This document shows, piece by piece, positions 1 through 13,870 of a stretch of 64,000 nt of DNA. The first letter of the stretch is position 1. Every line of letters begins with the position of its first letter. Source of the DNA: Niebla homalea (taxonomy: Eukaryota; Ascomycota; Lecanoromycetes; Lecanorales; Ramalinaceae); assembly GCA_019925105.1 (NCBI GenBank), contig JAHGAU010000018.1, positions 806,001 to 870,000 on the forward strand, in the 5' to 3' direction. Under the pieces are notes generated by a model, which had not been told where the DNA came from, did not search any database, and saw only the letters and a program-made list of their open reading frames with translations. Made by a program: the position numbers and the translations under genes.

Positions 1-3000
1 TAATACCGACTTTAAATTATTTAAAATATTTTAAATATATAGGATAATATTTATTTAATTATAATCCAGATACGTAATTATAAAATAACGTAATACGATT
101 TCAACCGTTTAATTAATCCGTTTTAATTAACCGTTAATTTAAAGGTAATATACGTTAAATATAAGAATATAAATATCTATTTCTTTAAATATAGATTTCT
201 AAAATACGGAAATAAATTTATAATCTTTATTTAATATAATATTAAAGGGAATATTTTAATTTTATTTTATTAATTCTATTAATAATAATTTTACTTAATT
301 ATTAACCTTAAATTTAATATTATTAAAAAAGAAAAATACCCGTTTAAAGAACTTATTAATAACGGTAAAAAGTATATTATAATTATATTAATTTAATAAA
401 GCGATAATAAAGTTTATATAAATAATATAAAAGATAATTAACGGGCTTAAAATTAATTAAAGCAATTTATAGGGTATATACTTCTTAATTTAATTTAAAC
501 TATACTTAAAGTAATATATAATATATTTCCGTAATTATTTACTTAACTTAAGTAAATATATTAAGTTTATTAATTTATTATAAGATCGGTTAAAGTTATT
601 ATATAATAAACTATTATATATTTATTAAAAAATTATTTTTTTAAGTTTATTAAGTATATATAATTATAATAAATAGTTAATAAATTCTAGATTATAAATA
701 AAACCGTCCTTTAATATAAAGTATAATTTAATTTTTATATTTTATAAATTTAATTTTTCTTTAATTATTAAGATTTTTTATAATTTAATTTATATTTTAT
801 CTTTTATATATTTTTCTTTAATTTACTTTTTAAATTTATTTAAAATATAAATATAATAAAGAATAATTAATTTATTATTATTTACGTTATTAAGAACTTT
901 GATTTTTATAAATAAAATTTATATATTATTAATTAATTATAAAAATACGTTAAAAATAATATTTATTAAATCCTACTTATAACGTAATAAAATATTAAAT
1001 ATTAATAAATATTATAACGCGTAAATTAAGCGGAAATTAAACTTATTAATTATAAAAGTCTTTAATTTTATTCTTTTAAAAATATTAATAATTACGTTAT
1101 AATTTATAAAGATTATATAGTTAAATTTATAATAATTCGTTTTAATTAAATATTTAATTTTATATATAACTTAAATTATATTTATAATTTCCAACTCCGT
1201 AAACTAATAATTTTTCTCGGCTATATTTAAGCTTTTATTAAGGAATATTATTAATTATACTTTATTCCGTATAATTTTTAATAAATCGTTAATCTCCGTA
1301 ATACTATAAGGTAATAAATTATCCTTAATATAATATATTATAGCCGTAATATTTAATTCCTTCAATATATTAATATCGGTAAATAAGGGTTAATTAAAAT
1401 TATAATATATAAAAAACGATAATTTTAAAAATATATTTTTTAAATCCTTAAAAGTATAATCCTCTTTTTAAGTAAGTATAAACTTAATCCAAGATATCCT
1501 TTATTTACGGCGTAAACCGGTATACTTTAAATTTACTTTTTTTAAATTTACGGTAAAAGAAATTTTACGTATTTAAAACGGGGTAATACGTTAAATATAA
1601 TTCTTTATTTTAATACGTAATTAATTTATAAAATTAAAGAAAACTTTAAGGTTTCTTAATAAGTTAGGAAATTTAAGGTTTTATATAACTTTAATTTTAT
1701 TATTAAACGTAAATATTTTTAAAGAATTAATTTATTAATTAAAAAGCTTAATTATAAAATAACCAATAAATAATTTTATTAACGAAAAGTTTATACATTT
1801 ATCTTTAAGAATTTAAAAGACTTAATATAAATAAATAATATACTTTTTAATAAATAATTAAAAATAATTATATTATTTACGAATATTTACGTAAAATCTT
1901 ATATTAAACGTAATATATTATTTATTTATCTTTATATATATAGAAGATTACCTTTAAAACCTATTAATATAACTGAAGATTCCTTTTAACCTTTATAAAA
2001 GATAATATAAAGTTTATATTAATCGGATTTACGTATAAAAAATTAATAAAAATAATTACGGATATCGATTACGGTAATATATTTATAACTTATAATTAAA
2101 GAAATTATTTTTTATTATAATAATAACGGATATAAATTAAAAATTATAATTTTATTAAGTAATTAAATATTAATTATAATATAACCTTTATATCCGTTTA
2201 AAATATCGTATTAAACGATAAAAGCAGAATATAAAAATTCCGTAAATTATATAAATTAATATAACTTACTTTTATTATATATTTTATTTAAAGCTTAATT
2301 TATAACCTTTTAATTTTTATGCTTAATATTATATATTTTCTTAAGTTTAATAATTATATTAAATTAAAAATTAATAAATATATATTAATTTTTTAGAATA
2401 TTAATTATAATATTATTATCTTTAAAAATATTACCGAATTTTTTAACGATATTATTTAATTAAATTTACGTATTTCCGTTATACGTATAAATCTTAATAT
2501 TATTAAATAAAACCTATTCTTTATAATTATCGATTTATAATAATTAATTTAAGTAAGTTTTTAAATAATTAAAAATTATAAAGATTATTCTAAAGAATAT
2601 AAGGATTAATATTATTATTATAATAATTTTATAAATTTATAACTTAAATTTTTAAGTTCTTTATCCGTAAATAATAAATAATATTAATGAACTTAAAATT
2701 ATTACGTAATAAGGTTACGGGGGTAAATTATATAAAATTTTAAATTTTATTTTACGTAATAAGTTAACTTTTTAATTAATATCGTTTTCAATTTAAATAA
2801 TTAATATTTTTAAGTTAATAATATATATAAATACGTTATTTTAGAATCCAAGATTATAAAACGGTATTAATTACGGTTTAAAAATAAAATCCCGGGATTT
2901 TAATAATTCTTTTAAAGTCCTTTTTTTTAATATATTATTAATATTTATATTATATTATAAATTAAGACTTAAATTTATTATTTTACGTAAATTATCCATT

Positions 3001-5865
3001 ATAATTACGTTATTTCTTTTATAAAAGTAATTATTTTAATACTTATATTTTTATAAGTATTAATAATATATTTTTAATTATTAAAATTAATTATTATTTT
3101 ATTAAAAATTATAATATTAATAACGATTAAAATATTAATAAATAAATTACGTATTAAATAAATTTTAACCGAGATTTTTTTTAAGGTAAATATTATATTC
3201 TTCTCCTTTAAAAAGAATAAATTAAATATTATAAATTTATTAATAATTAACTTAAAATTATTTATATAAATAACGGGTATTTTATTATAATTTTTAAATT
3301 TTAAAATCCAAATCTAGAATTTAAGAGAATATAATATTACAATTAATAATTATAATAAAATACCCGTTATTTATATAAAAGTCTACTACGGGTAAATTAA
3401 GGGTAAATTAGACTTTACCTATAGTATATTAATATGCCTTAAAGGTAAAATTTATAAGGTATATATTCCTTATTACGGTAAAGCTAATAATTATAGGTAA
3501 TATATTATTAATTTACCGAGCTTATATATATTAATTATTAATAAATTGAATCCGTTAATTTAACAGAAAAGCCTTAAGAGTATTTAAGTTTACTTTTTTT
3601 AATTTTTAATAATTATATTTAAAATAAATAAAAAGTTTATTTTACGATAAATACTTTATTACGTATTTAATACATTAATAACGTATAAAAGATTAATATA
3701 TAAAATATATTTCTTTTATAATAAAATTATTATTATCTTAAGATCCTTTTAATTCCTTCTTATCGGGTAACGTATTCTTTTTTTTTATTTATTTTTAAAT
3801 ATAAAAACTTAATTAACTTTTTATTTTATATAATACGTTTAATATTTAAAATTAAACCTTCTTTTTAAAGGCCCTGATTTTCTTTGGTTTAATATTAAGA
3901 TTTTCTTCTATAACGTTAAAAGCAATTACCGTTATTTTTTTTAAGGGTATATATTATAAGCTTTATTTTATTTATACGTTTAAAAAGATAACGTTAATAA
4001 TTAAAAAAAAGGTTTAACTTTTAAATTTTCTATAAAATTCCGGTTACCTTAAAATAACGTACCCGTTTTACGATTTTACGGATATATTTATAAAGGTACG
4101 CGATATTTAATAACGTAAATTTATTAACTATATTTAAATTTATTTATAAACTTAAGGTAATTATTAATAATAATAATTATAATTAATAATTATAAATCCC
4201 GTTTAAATTCTAAGTTTAACTTACCGTAAATAAGTGTAAGTTAATTTTAAATATTATTAAAATTCAACGTATATATAGCCCGCAGAATAATTTATATATA
4301 TTTATGGGGCTTTTAATTTTAAAAAGCATTATTTATAATATACTTTTTAGTAATTAAAATATTTAAATTAACTTATTAAGGTAACTTAAATTTAATAATA
4401 ATTTAAAAAGTTTATTTAATTAAACCGTTATTATATTTAATAAATCGGTTTTTAATATTTAATAACTTTATAATATATTACTTTAAAACGGTATTTCTTA
4501 AGTATAATTATAAATTATTCCGTAATAATTATATATTTATTATTTAAGTAATATCCTTTAATTAATTAATAAAAATATATATATCCCGGAAAAAGGTATA
4601 TTTCCCGGAATACTTAATTATAAAAGCAATATCGGAAGACTTATTTTCATAAAAAGGGTTAAAAAATCCGACGTTACCAGAATTAAAATTTATTAATCGG
4701 TTTAACTATAAGTTTTTTATTAATTATATTTATTATATTATTAAAAAAAGGGAATAAATTATTATTAAAATTAATTTACTATTAACTTTATATAGTAACG
4801 GGAATTAATTTTTAAATTATATTTTATAATTATATTATTTATTCTTTAATAAAACCTATTATTTTTAAAGAATTAAGCGGATTAATAAATTAAGTAAAAA
4901 TTATTTCTTTAATAAAAGTATTTTTTATTTAATATAATAAATTTAAGTTTAATAAATTCAATTCTAATATATTAAATTTTTTAAATTCAGATTCCGGTTT
5001 AATACTTAAAGCCAAAAAAGAGTATTATAATATTAACGTTAATATAAAAGGTAAATTTAATAGCTATTATAAAGGTAAAAAACTATTTAGTAAAAATAAT
5101 AATCTTACGGTATTAAGTTTCTAAGGACTTTAACCGTATCGACGTAATTTAAACTTATTTAACTTTATTAAAATTAATAACGATTTATATAATAATTATA
5201 ACGATAATAAAGCGTCTTTAAAATATAATAAATTACGTTAAAGTATTAAAGGGTTTAAAATCCAGTTTTTAGGAATTAAATTAAAAGAAATAATAAATTC
5301 TATAACTTCAGAAGATTTTAATTAAAGTAATTTATTTACGGTAAATATAGTTCTTAAGTTACTTAATCGTTAATTATTTTTAATTATTTAAGCAATTCCT
5401 TTTAAAATTAAGTATAGAATCGCCGCGGCTATTAAGTTATCGGATTTTAATAAAGCGTTTAATTAATATATTAAAGTAAAAATATTGGGATCCGGTAATA
5501 CTTAAAAAGCTTATAATATATATATATTTTTTTATAATACCATCTTTAATCTTTCTTTAAAAATATTTAAAAGCGAATTAAAAACGGTATTTTAAAGGAT
5601 ATAAAGTTAATATTTTTAATACCGTTATAAGGGAAGTATCCGTTATAATTAATAAATTAATACTTTAATTTATATTAACGGATTTTGCGATATACGTTAA
5701 TATAATATTAATATAAGTAGTTATTATTATTATTTATTGGTATATAGACCAAAAAGTATAATAATATATAAATAATAATTCTACCTAAAGGATAAAAGCA
5801 TTATAAGGATGCCTGTCCTTTACGTATAAAGGGTATCCTACGCTTATTAATGTTCTTATATATAT
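1..5865. other. RIP-degraded AT-rich DNA, element not identified
   Basis: This is 5.9 kb of AT-rich sequence with the same CpA/TpG scarcity as the recognised transposons, so it was probably a repeat hit by RIP. No frame is open for long on either strand and I found no LTR pair, terminal inverted repeat or LINE tail bounding it. I looked for Gypsy, Copia and LINE reverse transcriptase motifs and did not find a convincing one. The stretch from about 4.9 to 5.85 kb keeps a traceable reading frame and is listed separately. The right edge is where LINE-A sequence becomes alignable, near 5,870. Confidence 0.5.
4900..5850 (+). pseudogene. Coding remnant of unknown function, RIP-interrupted
   Basis: One plus-strand frame can be followed for about 300 codons, broken mainly by TAA codons, as expected when CAA or CAG is hit by RIP. 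It includes recognisable non-repetitive stretches such as SDSGLILKAKKEYYN near 4,985 and KYRIAAAIKLSDFNKAFN near 5,410-5,465, with a further stretch MPVLYV near 5,808-5,825. The amino-acid use is too varied to be low-complexity AT noise, so I infer it once coded for protein. I do not recognise the family. It lies directly upstream of the 5'-truncated LINE-A in the same orientation but does not align to the other LINE copies. A gag-like or transposase-like protein of another element is possible but unsupported. Confidence 0.35.
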
Positions 5866-5869
5866 ATAC

Positions 5870-6667
5870 TATATATAATACGATATTAATAATATTATAT
5901 ATTTTAATCCCGTATTAATAAATAAAATAATAATATAAGATATAATAATTAAAGCGATTAATAAATTAAAGAAAAATAAAACCTTAAAACTAAATAAGAT
6001 CCTTAATAAACTCTTATTAATAATAATATTGCCGTTTAAAAGGGTTTTTATTTACCTTTTTAAATATACTTTAACGTCGGTTATTATTTATATAAATTTA
6101 AGGAAATAAAAATAATTATCCTTAAGAAGCTTATTAAGTCGGATTATTTTAAGGTAAAGTCTTATAAACTTATTATACTTTTTTATACGTTAAAAAAAGC
6201 CTTAAAAATAATAATAATAAAGATCCTTAATAATTATATAAAAAACTACGGACTTCTCCCCGATTAATAAATAAGAATAAAAAGAAATTAATTAATAAAA
6301 ATAATTTTTAAAAGATAAATCGATAATATATATATAGTATAAGGTTACGGGAAGAAATATATTATAAATCTTTTTTCTCTTAATATTATAAATACCTTTA
6401 ATAAGGTAAATTATTAGAAATTATTATATAATTTAAGGAAAAAGGGGATATTATTATTTTTAATTAAATAAATAAAAAGTTTCTTAAACGATTAAGTTAC
6501 GTTAATTAACCTAGGATAAAAATAAGCCCGATAAAGCCTATTATAATAAGGATTCCTTAAGGATTGTTTATTTCTTTTATATTATTTTTATTTTTTAACG
6601 ATTTATTAATTAAAAAGCTTATTAAATTAAAATAAAAAATTTAAATTAAAAATTTTATTAATAATAT
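5870..6667 (+). mobile_element. LINE-A segment 1: reverse transcriptase half of a Tad-like LINE
   Basis: This is the RT domain of a Tad-like non-LTR retrotransposon, 5'-truncated against unidentified DNA. Translating the plus strand gives the family's landmarks: KAINKLKKNK near 5,950, SYRLITLFYTLKKALK near 6,145, NNYIKNYGLLPD near 6,230, and SLLSLNIINTFNKVNY near 6,375-6,420. These are the conserved fingers and palm blocks of LINE RTs. Many Gln, Trp and Arg codons have become TAA. The active-site block reads FINN at 6,654-6,665, where the family has F-x-D-D, so both catalytic aspartates are gone. The segment stops exactly there because a Gypsy element is inserted. The frame resumes at 14,082 and the 3' end is at 21,328-21,785. 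Confidence 0.88.
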
Positions 6668-6878
6668 TGTTAAGCTAGACGTATACCTAAAGCTTAAGGG
6701 TAGTATAATAATATGAAATATATATATAGCCTTAATAAATAGTATATTTAATAAGTAAATTAATTATTAAAGAAATAAAAAGAAAAATGGGAAGGATAAG
6801 TATTAAGTATTCCTATAACCTAACTACGCTAGGGTTACAAGGTACGTATTAACCCTTATATTATTTCTTATTATAATA
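6668..6878 (-). repeat. Left LTR (3' LTR) of the Gypsy element
   Basis: This 211-bp direct repeat matches 13,871-14,081 without an obvious length difference. It begins TGTTAAGC and ends TATAATA on the plus strand, so in the element's sense it starts TA and ends CA, the usual TG...CA with one RIP change. Differences from the other LTR are mostly C/T and G/A, in line with RIP. The central block around 6,785-6,850 keeps more G and C than its surroundings. Confidence 0.9.
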
Positions 6879-6895
6879 ATACCTCCTCTTTTTAA
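6879..6895 (-). other. Polypurine tract of the Gypsy element
   Basis: Directly inside the left LTR, 6,882-6,893 reads CCTCCTCTTTTT, a purine run (AAAAAGAGGAGG) on the minus strand. This is where plus-strand DNA synthesis primes in LTR retrotransposons. Its position fixes the element's orientation as minus and makes the left LTR the 3' LTR. Confidence 0.7.
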
Positions 6896-8899
6896 TACTT
6901 TATTTTTAAAGTTATAGCTTTTAATTATAACCTTAAAGTAATTTATTAAAAACCTTTAAAAAACCCAATAAAAAAGAGGAAAAAAGTCTATAGGCCTTAC
7001 GGTACGGGTATATAGCGTATTCGCTTAATTTTTAACGTTAATAATATTAATATTACCCGGTAAAAATCTTTATATTTATAAATAAAAATACTTTAAACTT
7101 ATAATAATATATATATTTTCTTAAATGCGTATTTTATTTTTTTTATTATATAATAATATTTAAGTCATAACCGATTTACGTTTAAGTTATATAATTATAT
7201 TAAAATTATTTATTAATAATTTTTTTTAACCCGCTTAACTTCCGGTTAAGTTACTTTTATAATTATTAAATAAATTACCTATAAAATTTATTTATATTAT
7301 ATAAGTAACGCTTAATAAAAAGTATTATTTATAATATATTTATTACCTTTATAAGCCCTTATATAAATTATATAATATTAAAATCAATAAAAAAGGGTTA
7401 AAATTAATAAAATATTCCCGTTTTTTAATTAAAAAAACGCTATATAAGACTATATACCTCCGATCTTATTATTTTTACGCAATATAACCGTTACGTAAAT
7501 TAAACGTATATTTAGATTTTATTTAAGTTAAACGTTTAAATAAATTATATATTTTTATATTATTATTAATTTACTTTAATATTTAAGGAAGATAAAAAGT
7601 AATATAAGAATATATAAATAAATTTTATTAAATATTATATAAAGTTTTTACGTTTTTTAATTATTATAAAATTAAAGCTTTCTTAATAAAATATTATTAA
7701 AATATTAATATTAATTAAATATAAATATAATATAATTAATAATATTAATTATATAGCTTTTATATTTAAATAATTAATTAACTTAAATCGCTTTATTATA
7801 AATATATCTTTATCGTAGTTTATACGTTATTAATTACGTTATAATTTAAGCTCGATTTATTTTAACCTCCGGATTTTAATATAGAGTTTAAGTAATTAAT
7901 ACGTAAAAATCTTTTCTTTAAATATAATTTATCTACTATAAACGTTAACGGGTCACTTATATAATATACTTTTATTTTATTAATACTTTATTTATCTTTA
8001 ATACTTATTATATAAATTTTACGTTTATTAATTAATTTTAAGTTTTCTTTAGTATCTTCCGTTATTCTTCCGGTAAGTTTATTATAGTCCGATTTCCTTA
8101 TATTACGTTGGATTCTTTATAACCCCTTAACGGGTTATAAACATTTATACTTAAAAGTATTAATAAGCTTTTAATTATAAGCCGTTTTATAAAATAATAA
8201 TTTTTTAAATACGCTTATTCTACATTATATAATATTATAAATTACTTAATTAATTAAGGTATATTTTCACCGTAAAAAGATTATAAATTTAAATATTAAT
8301 TCTTATATAAAGTCTAAATAAGTAATAAATAAATCATAATAAAGGAATATAGAGGAAAATAAGTTTAAAGGATTATAAGTTAATAATACTTAATATATAT
8401 ATATAAGTAATAATATTTTTATATTTATATAAAGGCTTATTTTTATAATAAAATTAAATGTTTTATATTTAAGCTATATATTTTATATTTTATACCGTAA
8501 TTATTTATGCTTTTTATTAAATATACTTTATAACTCTTTTATATACTTTAATTCTTTATTAAAATTTATTTATTATAAATAATTAGAAACCTTTTTTATT
8601 TAATTTTATAATATAATTCCTTATTAATTTCATTATAATTAAGTAATCTTTTGATTTCTTATTTTAATTTATTATCGATAAGATCCGGTAATAAATAATT
8701 ATTTTTAACTTTAAGCCGCTTTTTATATAATTTAAGTAAAAATACGTAAAATATATTATATATCCTATAAATAAGTAATAAAGTTAAACGATATGCTTAA
8801 TATCTGATTAACCTAAGAACCGTAAATAAGCCAATAAATTTATATAAAAGTTTTTTATTTAATTACTTTTATTTAATATTTTTTATAAATAATATAATT

Positions 8900-9830
8900 A
8901 TATTTTTAAGTTTTATACTTATAATTATAAGACTTTATTTCCGCTTCTTTAATATATTATTAATACTTTATTATATTATCTTAAACCGTTAATAACTCCT
9001 TAACTTTTTTAATTATAACTAGGACTTTCATCCTATTTAACTTATTATTAACCTACTTTTAAAACGTTAAAAAATACCTTATTAAGGCTTCCGATAAGGG
9101 CTTATTAATTATAATATTATTATTTATAAAATAAATAAAGTTTATAATCTTTAATATTAAAGCTTAATCGTCTTAATTTTTATAATAATATATTTTAAGG
9201 TAATACTTAAAAGTTTAATTCTATTATTCCGTTTGATTATCCGTTTAAGGATAAAAAAAAATCTTTAATTTACGGAGCATATATATTACGTTATATATTT
9301 TAAATTAATAAAAACTTATAAAATATAAGCTCCGATTAATTACGATACCCTCGGGAACCTTATATTCTTAAAATATATATTAAAAAAGAAGTTTAATTAA
9401 CTTAAAAATAATAATCTTTTTAATTACGGGAAGTAATCTTAATTTCTTAATTAAATAATTAACTATAATTAAGATCGTATTATATATATAGTTTTATTAC
9501 TTATTAAGTAATAAATTTATAATAAAATTTATAATAATTTCCTGAAAAAAATATAATAATATTAATAAATTATTTAACTTATTATAAGGTTCATATTTAA
9601 GAGCTTTAACTCTTTAATAGATATTATATAAATTAACGTATAATTTAATATCTATATTTATATTTTTTTAAATATAGGATTTATTAAGGATTTCCTTAAT
9701 ATAATTACTTTTAAAGTATTTTAAAACGGGGTCGTTATAATATCGTCTTAATAATTTCTTTTATACGGTTTCTTTAATAAAGATATATAAATACTTATTA
9801 TATCTTAAAAAATTAATTAAGTTAAATACT
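8900..9830 (-). pseudogene. Gypsy integrase remnant
   Basis: The minus strand around 9,790-9,560 gives the region of the integrase zinc-binding domain: a YYNDPVLKYF-like block, then YVNLYNIY, then RVKALKYEPY. These align with the family's pattern of a His-rich start, a K-T-E-L-I stretch, and the C-x-x-C segment followed by K-x-x-x-x-x-P. The two cysteine codons read as tyrosine, a C-to-T/G-to-A style RIP change. The next block, near 9,550-9,500, begins with a QEIIINFI-like string where the catalytic core normally has Q-E-I-S-M-D-F-I. Many stops interrupt the frame. The function was insertion of element cDNA into host DNA. Confidence 0.75.
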
Positions 9831-10349
9831 TATTTACCGGTTTTTTTAAGTACCCTATTTATAAGCTTAATGCTTTTACGGTTTAAAATAAAGGTATTTT
9901 TAATTTAAAGTATTTTAATAAGTTTTATTATAGATTTAATCTTAAAATTATATATTATTTTATATATTATTATAATTTAGATAATAATACGTAAAATGAA
10001 TTATTTATAATTAATAATCTTAATAATAAAGTTAAGCTATTCCTTAACTATGTTATAAATATATATAACCTATATACCCGTAATATTACCCTTTCTTAAA
10101 GTTTAAGGGTTTTTACGTTTTATATAATATACCGATTTTAAGTACGTTTCTTAAATAATATTAATTATTAAATTCTAAAATATTTTTTTAAAGGGAAAAT
10201 AATTATTAACGGTTTATATATATTATTCTTACGTTTTTATATTACTTTATTTCGATTAATTAAAACTTATCCGTAAATTTTCGAGATTTTTTAAAATATA
10301 AGGTTAATTAAACTTTTTATAATTACTAACTTTTCCTATAATATAAATA

Positions 10350-10900
10350 ATAACTTTAATATTAATATATTAATAAATACGTAATTAAATCGTTAATTAA
10401 ACGTATCCGCCGGGTTAAAAATACTTAATTGGTACTTAATAATAAAGTTAAATAAAACTAGTTTTACTATTTATCGTACTTATTTACCGTTTAAAATAAT
10501 AACCCTTATAAAACCTTTTAAGTTATTATAATTAATTAATATTTTAATCGTATAAAAACTACTTTTAAAATAATAATATTATTATTTAAAAGTTACGATA
10601 ATTATTAATAATTCTTAATTATAAATTTTATAATTACGTTTTACGTCCGTTATTTTATAAGATTAAAAAGCGATAAATTATTATTATCCATTTTAATATA
10701 ATTAAGATAAAATACTTATAAAGCCGAAATTAAATATATTTATTTTAATTTTAATTTAAAAACTTAAGTTAAAATAATATAAAATCGGGATATCGAAAAA
10801 CGTTTTACGTAGCTTTTTAAACGTTTATTCTACTATTAAAGGTTACGTAAACGGGCCGTACTTTATACCCTTTATATTCTTTTTTAATAACTCCGTTAAA
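10350..10900 (-). pseudogene. Gypsy RNase H remnant
   Basis: On the minus strand, 10,540-10,370 contains NYNNLKGFIRVIILNGK followed by a frame ending in NPADTFN. This matches the C-terminal part of fungal Gypsy RNase H domains, where D-H-x-N-L is followed by L-N-x-R-Q-A-R-W and then a G-K-x-N-P-A-D-A-x-S-R block. The catalytic Asp of the DHxNL motif is now Asn (AAT), and Trp and Gln codons have become stops. The domain degrades the RNA strand of the RNA-DNA hybrid and lies between RT and integrase as expected. Confidence 0.8.
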
Positions 10901-10999
10901 GGAACCGTTTTTACGGAATAATAATAAATAAAACGCTTAAAAAAGTTAATAAAATTAAGGAAGATTTATACGTTATAAAAGAACTTAAGCTTAAGTTAT

Positions 11000-11620
11000 A
11001 ATATAATTATATTTATTTTACTTTTATTTATTATTACGCTTATAATTAATATTATAAATCTTAGAAATTTTACTTTAATAATAAAAAACTTATATTTTTT
11101 AAAATTTATAAAGAATTTAAACTTTTAAAGCTACTTTAAAACTTATTTTATATATGTTAAATATTCGTTTTTAATACGTAAGAAAATTAGGATATTATTT
11201 AAATATATAACGTAAAATTTATTAATAATACCGGTTAATAATTTATTAATATAAGTTTAAAAAGTTATTAATACGTTTATTAATTTAAACAATATAATTA
11301 TATACTTAAAGTAATTATAATATATCCGGAACGTAATTTCTATTTATTACCCGCTTTAATTTATATACGGTAATAAATATCCTTAAGATTAAGCTTTATA
11401 AATTTTTTTATTCTGTAAAATTAATTTAAAGTTTTATTAATTAAGGGTAAAAAATAATAATTCTTAACCGTTACTTTATTTAACCCCCGGTAATTTATAT
11501 AAAGACGTAAACCCCCGTTTTTCTTAAATATGAAAAGGATCGGTAAACCCGTAAGATTAATAAAATGCTATATTTACCCCTTTATTAATACTTCGTTTAA
11601 GTAGGCTTAAAAGCCGTTAA
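11000..11620 (-). pseudogene. Gypsy reverse transcriptase remnant
   Basis: The clearest coding relic in this element. The minus strand at 11,550-11,460 reads [15 protein letters not shown] then [13 protein letters not shown], the N-terminal palm signature of Ty3/Gypsy RT. It continues with [10 protein letters not shown] near 11,440 and LKDIYYRI near 11,370. The active-site box at 11,194-11,205 is YLNN within a VIYLNNILIF context, where the family has Y-L-D-D. Both catalytic aspartates have become asparagine, a G-to-A change on the sense strand. The enzyme would be dead even if its stops were ignored. The reading frame is the same across the whole block apart from TAA stops, so the decay is by point mutation rather than by indels. 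Confidence 0.92.
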
Positions 11621-11899
11621 TTCCGTATTAAATAAATTATATAAAGGTTTATACGGCGGTTTAATAATAATTTTAATTATATAATTATATCCTATATATA
11701 CGGGGAGCTTACCGGCTTTTTCTATTAAAAAAATATTTATATATTTAAATAATTTAACTGGTAAAGATGGTCTTTTTATGGTTAAGTTATAGCCCGTATA
11801 ATTTTCGACCGCTTTTAAAATAACTTAATTTTTAATTAACGGGTTTATAATTATTAAAATATATATTATTAACTTTTTTTTTAAACGTTATTATAAAAA

Positions 11900-13870
11900 T
11901 ATATAATTTATCAATTTAAAAAGTTTACTTATTAACCTTAAAGCGTTATTTTTTTTCCTTAAAGTTTAATTTAATTTTTAAATTAATTAAATTTAATATC
12001 CTTAAGGTTATCGGCGGGTTTTATTTATTTATTATATATATAATAATTTTTATTATTCCCGGTTACTTTTAATTATTACGTATATAAAGCTTTAATAAAT
12101 AAATATTATAATAAAATATATTATTATTATTTATTTAAATAAGTTTTAATAAGATTATATCTTAAATATAAAATAAATCCTTTTTATTATAAAGTTTTAA
12201 TTAATTATATTAATCTTTACTTTTATATTAAGATAGATTTCTATATTCTTTTTTTCAATATTATTAAAGAATATTTAACTTTTATTAATAATAATTTTTT
12301 CTGAGATTAATAATTAAAGCTTTTACGTTTTAATAGAGTTTTTATCGCGGGGTTAATATTTCCTAAATTGTTTTTTTTCTTTACGTATAAAGCGGATCCG
12401 ATAGCCTTCCGTTTTTTTTTAAGTAATAAATAACTTAATTTCTTATACTTTTTTACTTAATAATAATAATATATTATATCGGAAAGGTCTATTTATTAAC
12501 CTTATAAAAAATTTTAATTTAACGGTTAACTTATAAAGGGTTTAAATTCTTTCCTTAAAAACTTATTTTTAATAATCTTTTCCTTATTTTTTTCTTTATA
12601 AAGAGTAAATAATTATATCGTTAAATTTAAAATAACTTATATATATAAGAATTTTATTATATATAAAAAAATCCCGTTTAATATTTATATTATTATATAA
12701 CGTAATTATTTTTTAAGTTTATAAAATAAATAAATAATTTATTATTTTTTTATATATTTTAAAAATTAATTTTTTAAAGATATTATTTATATATTAAAGC
12801 TATAAATTAATTACCTTTTATTTTTTTAAGCTTATATATTAAAGTTAAACTTCTATCTTTTTATTAATAAAATCCGATATTAAGGAATTTAAAAATTTAA
12901 TAAAATTTTTTTAAATTAATATAAAATCGGATTTAAACTTATATTTATAATATATTTATAAGCCCTTAATTTTACCTTTTAAGGAAAGTAAAGCTTATAT
13001 AATATAGATATAATCTATATTATAATCGGAATTTAAGGAAAAAGTTATAAAAACGTTTTTAACTTATTTTTAAAACTTTTTAATATTTTTACTTTTATAC
13101 TTAAGGAACATAAGGACCTTAATATAATTATAAGATTTTTCTTTGGACTTTTAATTTAAGTTTCGCTTACGGTTTACTTATAAGTATTTAACGATACGGA
13201 CTTATAATTAATAATAATTAAACGAAACGTTTTAATTTATACCATATAATTTAATAACGATTTATATATATTTTCAGAATTAACGGAACGAGCCTTTAAT
13301 ACTTATTTATTTAAACGTATAAACTATTTACGAAGCTTTATTTTATAAAGTTTAACTTAATAAATTATCTTATTTAATTCCTTTTCCTTTTATATAACGG
13401 TAATATAAAGGTCTTATTCCTTTTTATTATAATATATATTTATAAAGGATATTTATTCTAAAGGAAAAAGGTTTTACTCCGGAGGAATAAGCGTAATAAA
13501 TTTAAATTATTATTTTTAATATTTTTATTTTTAAGGAAAGTTTAATATAGATTTAAACCGTACCCGTTTTTATATATAAAAAGGAAGCGTAATAGATTTA
13601 AATCGGGATTTTTAACATTAACCTTTACCGTTAACGGTTACGGACTCCAATTCGGATAAAAACCTAAAAAAGATTTCTTAAATTTAAAAAATAAAAAATA
13701 TAATACTTTCTCCTTCAGATTAAGTTCTTTAACGTAAAGTATTAAAATTTATTATACCAATAAATATAACTTAAATATAAAAAATATACAATTTTCTCCT
13801 TTTTTAATAAAATATATACGATTTAATATTTCAGATTATTACCCTTTAAAAAGATTAATAATAATTAAAA
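11900..13870 (-). other. Gypsy 5' internal region, presumed gag-protease, unreadable
   Basis: This is the part of the Gypsy element between its 5' LTR and RT, where gag and protease lie in the family. It is RIP-degraded and I could not read a zinc knuckle or the protease active site with confidence. The primer-binding site should start just left of 13,871 on the minus strand. The sequence there (reading TTTTAATTATTATT on the minus strand) is too altered to assign to a tRNA. Confidence 0.45.

Noticed and set aside
1960..2330. Copia-type RNase H on the plus strand
   Set aside because: A TIKAEYKNSVNYI-like string resembles the E-A-E-Y motif, but the flanking blocks and an upstream RT could not be found.
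7000..8200. Chromodomain at the C-terminus of the Gypsy polyprotein
   Set aside because: The position is right, but no W-x-x-x-x-T-W-E-P-type block could be read in any minus-strand frame.
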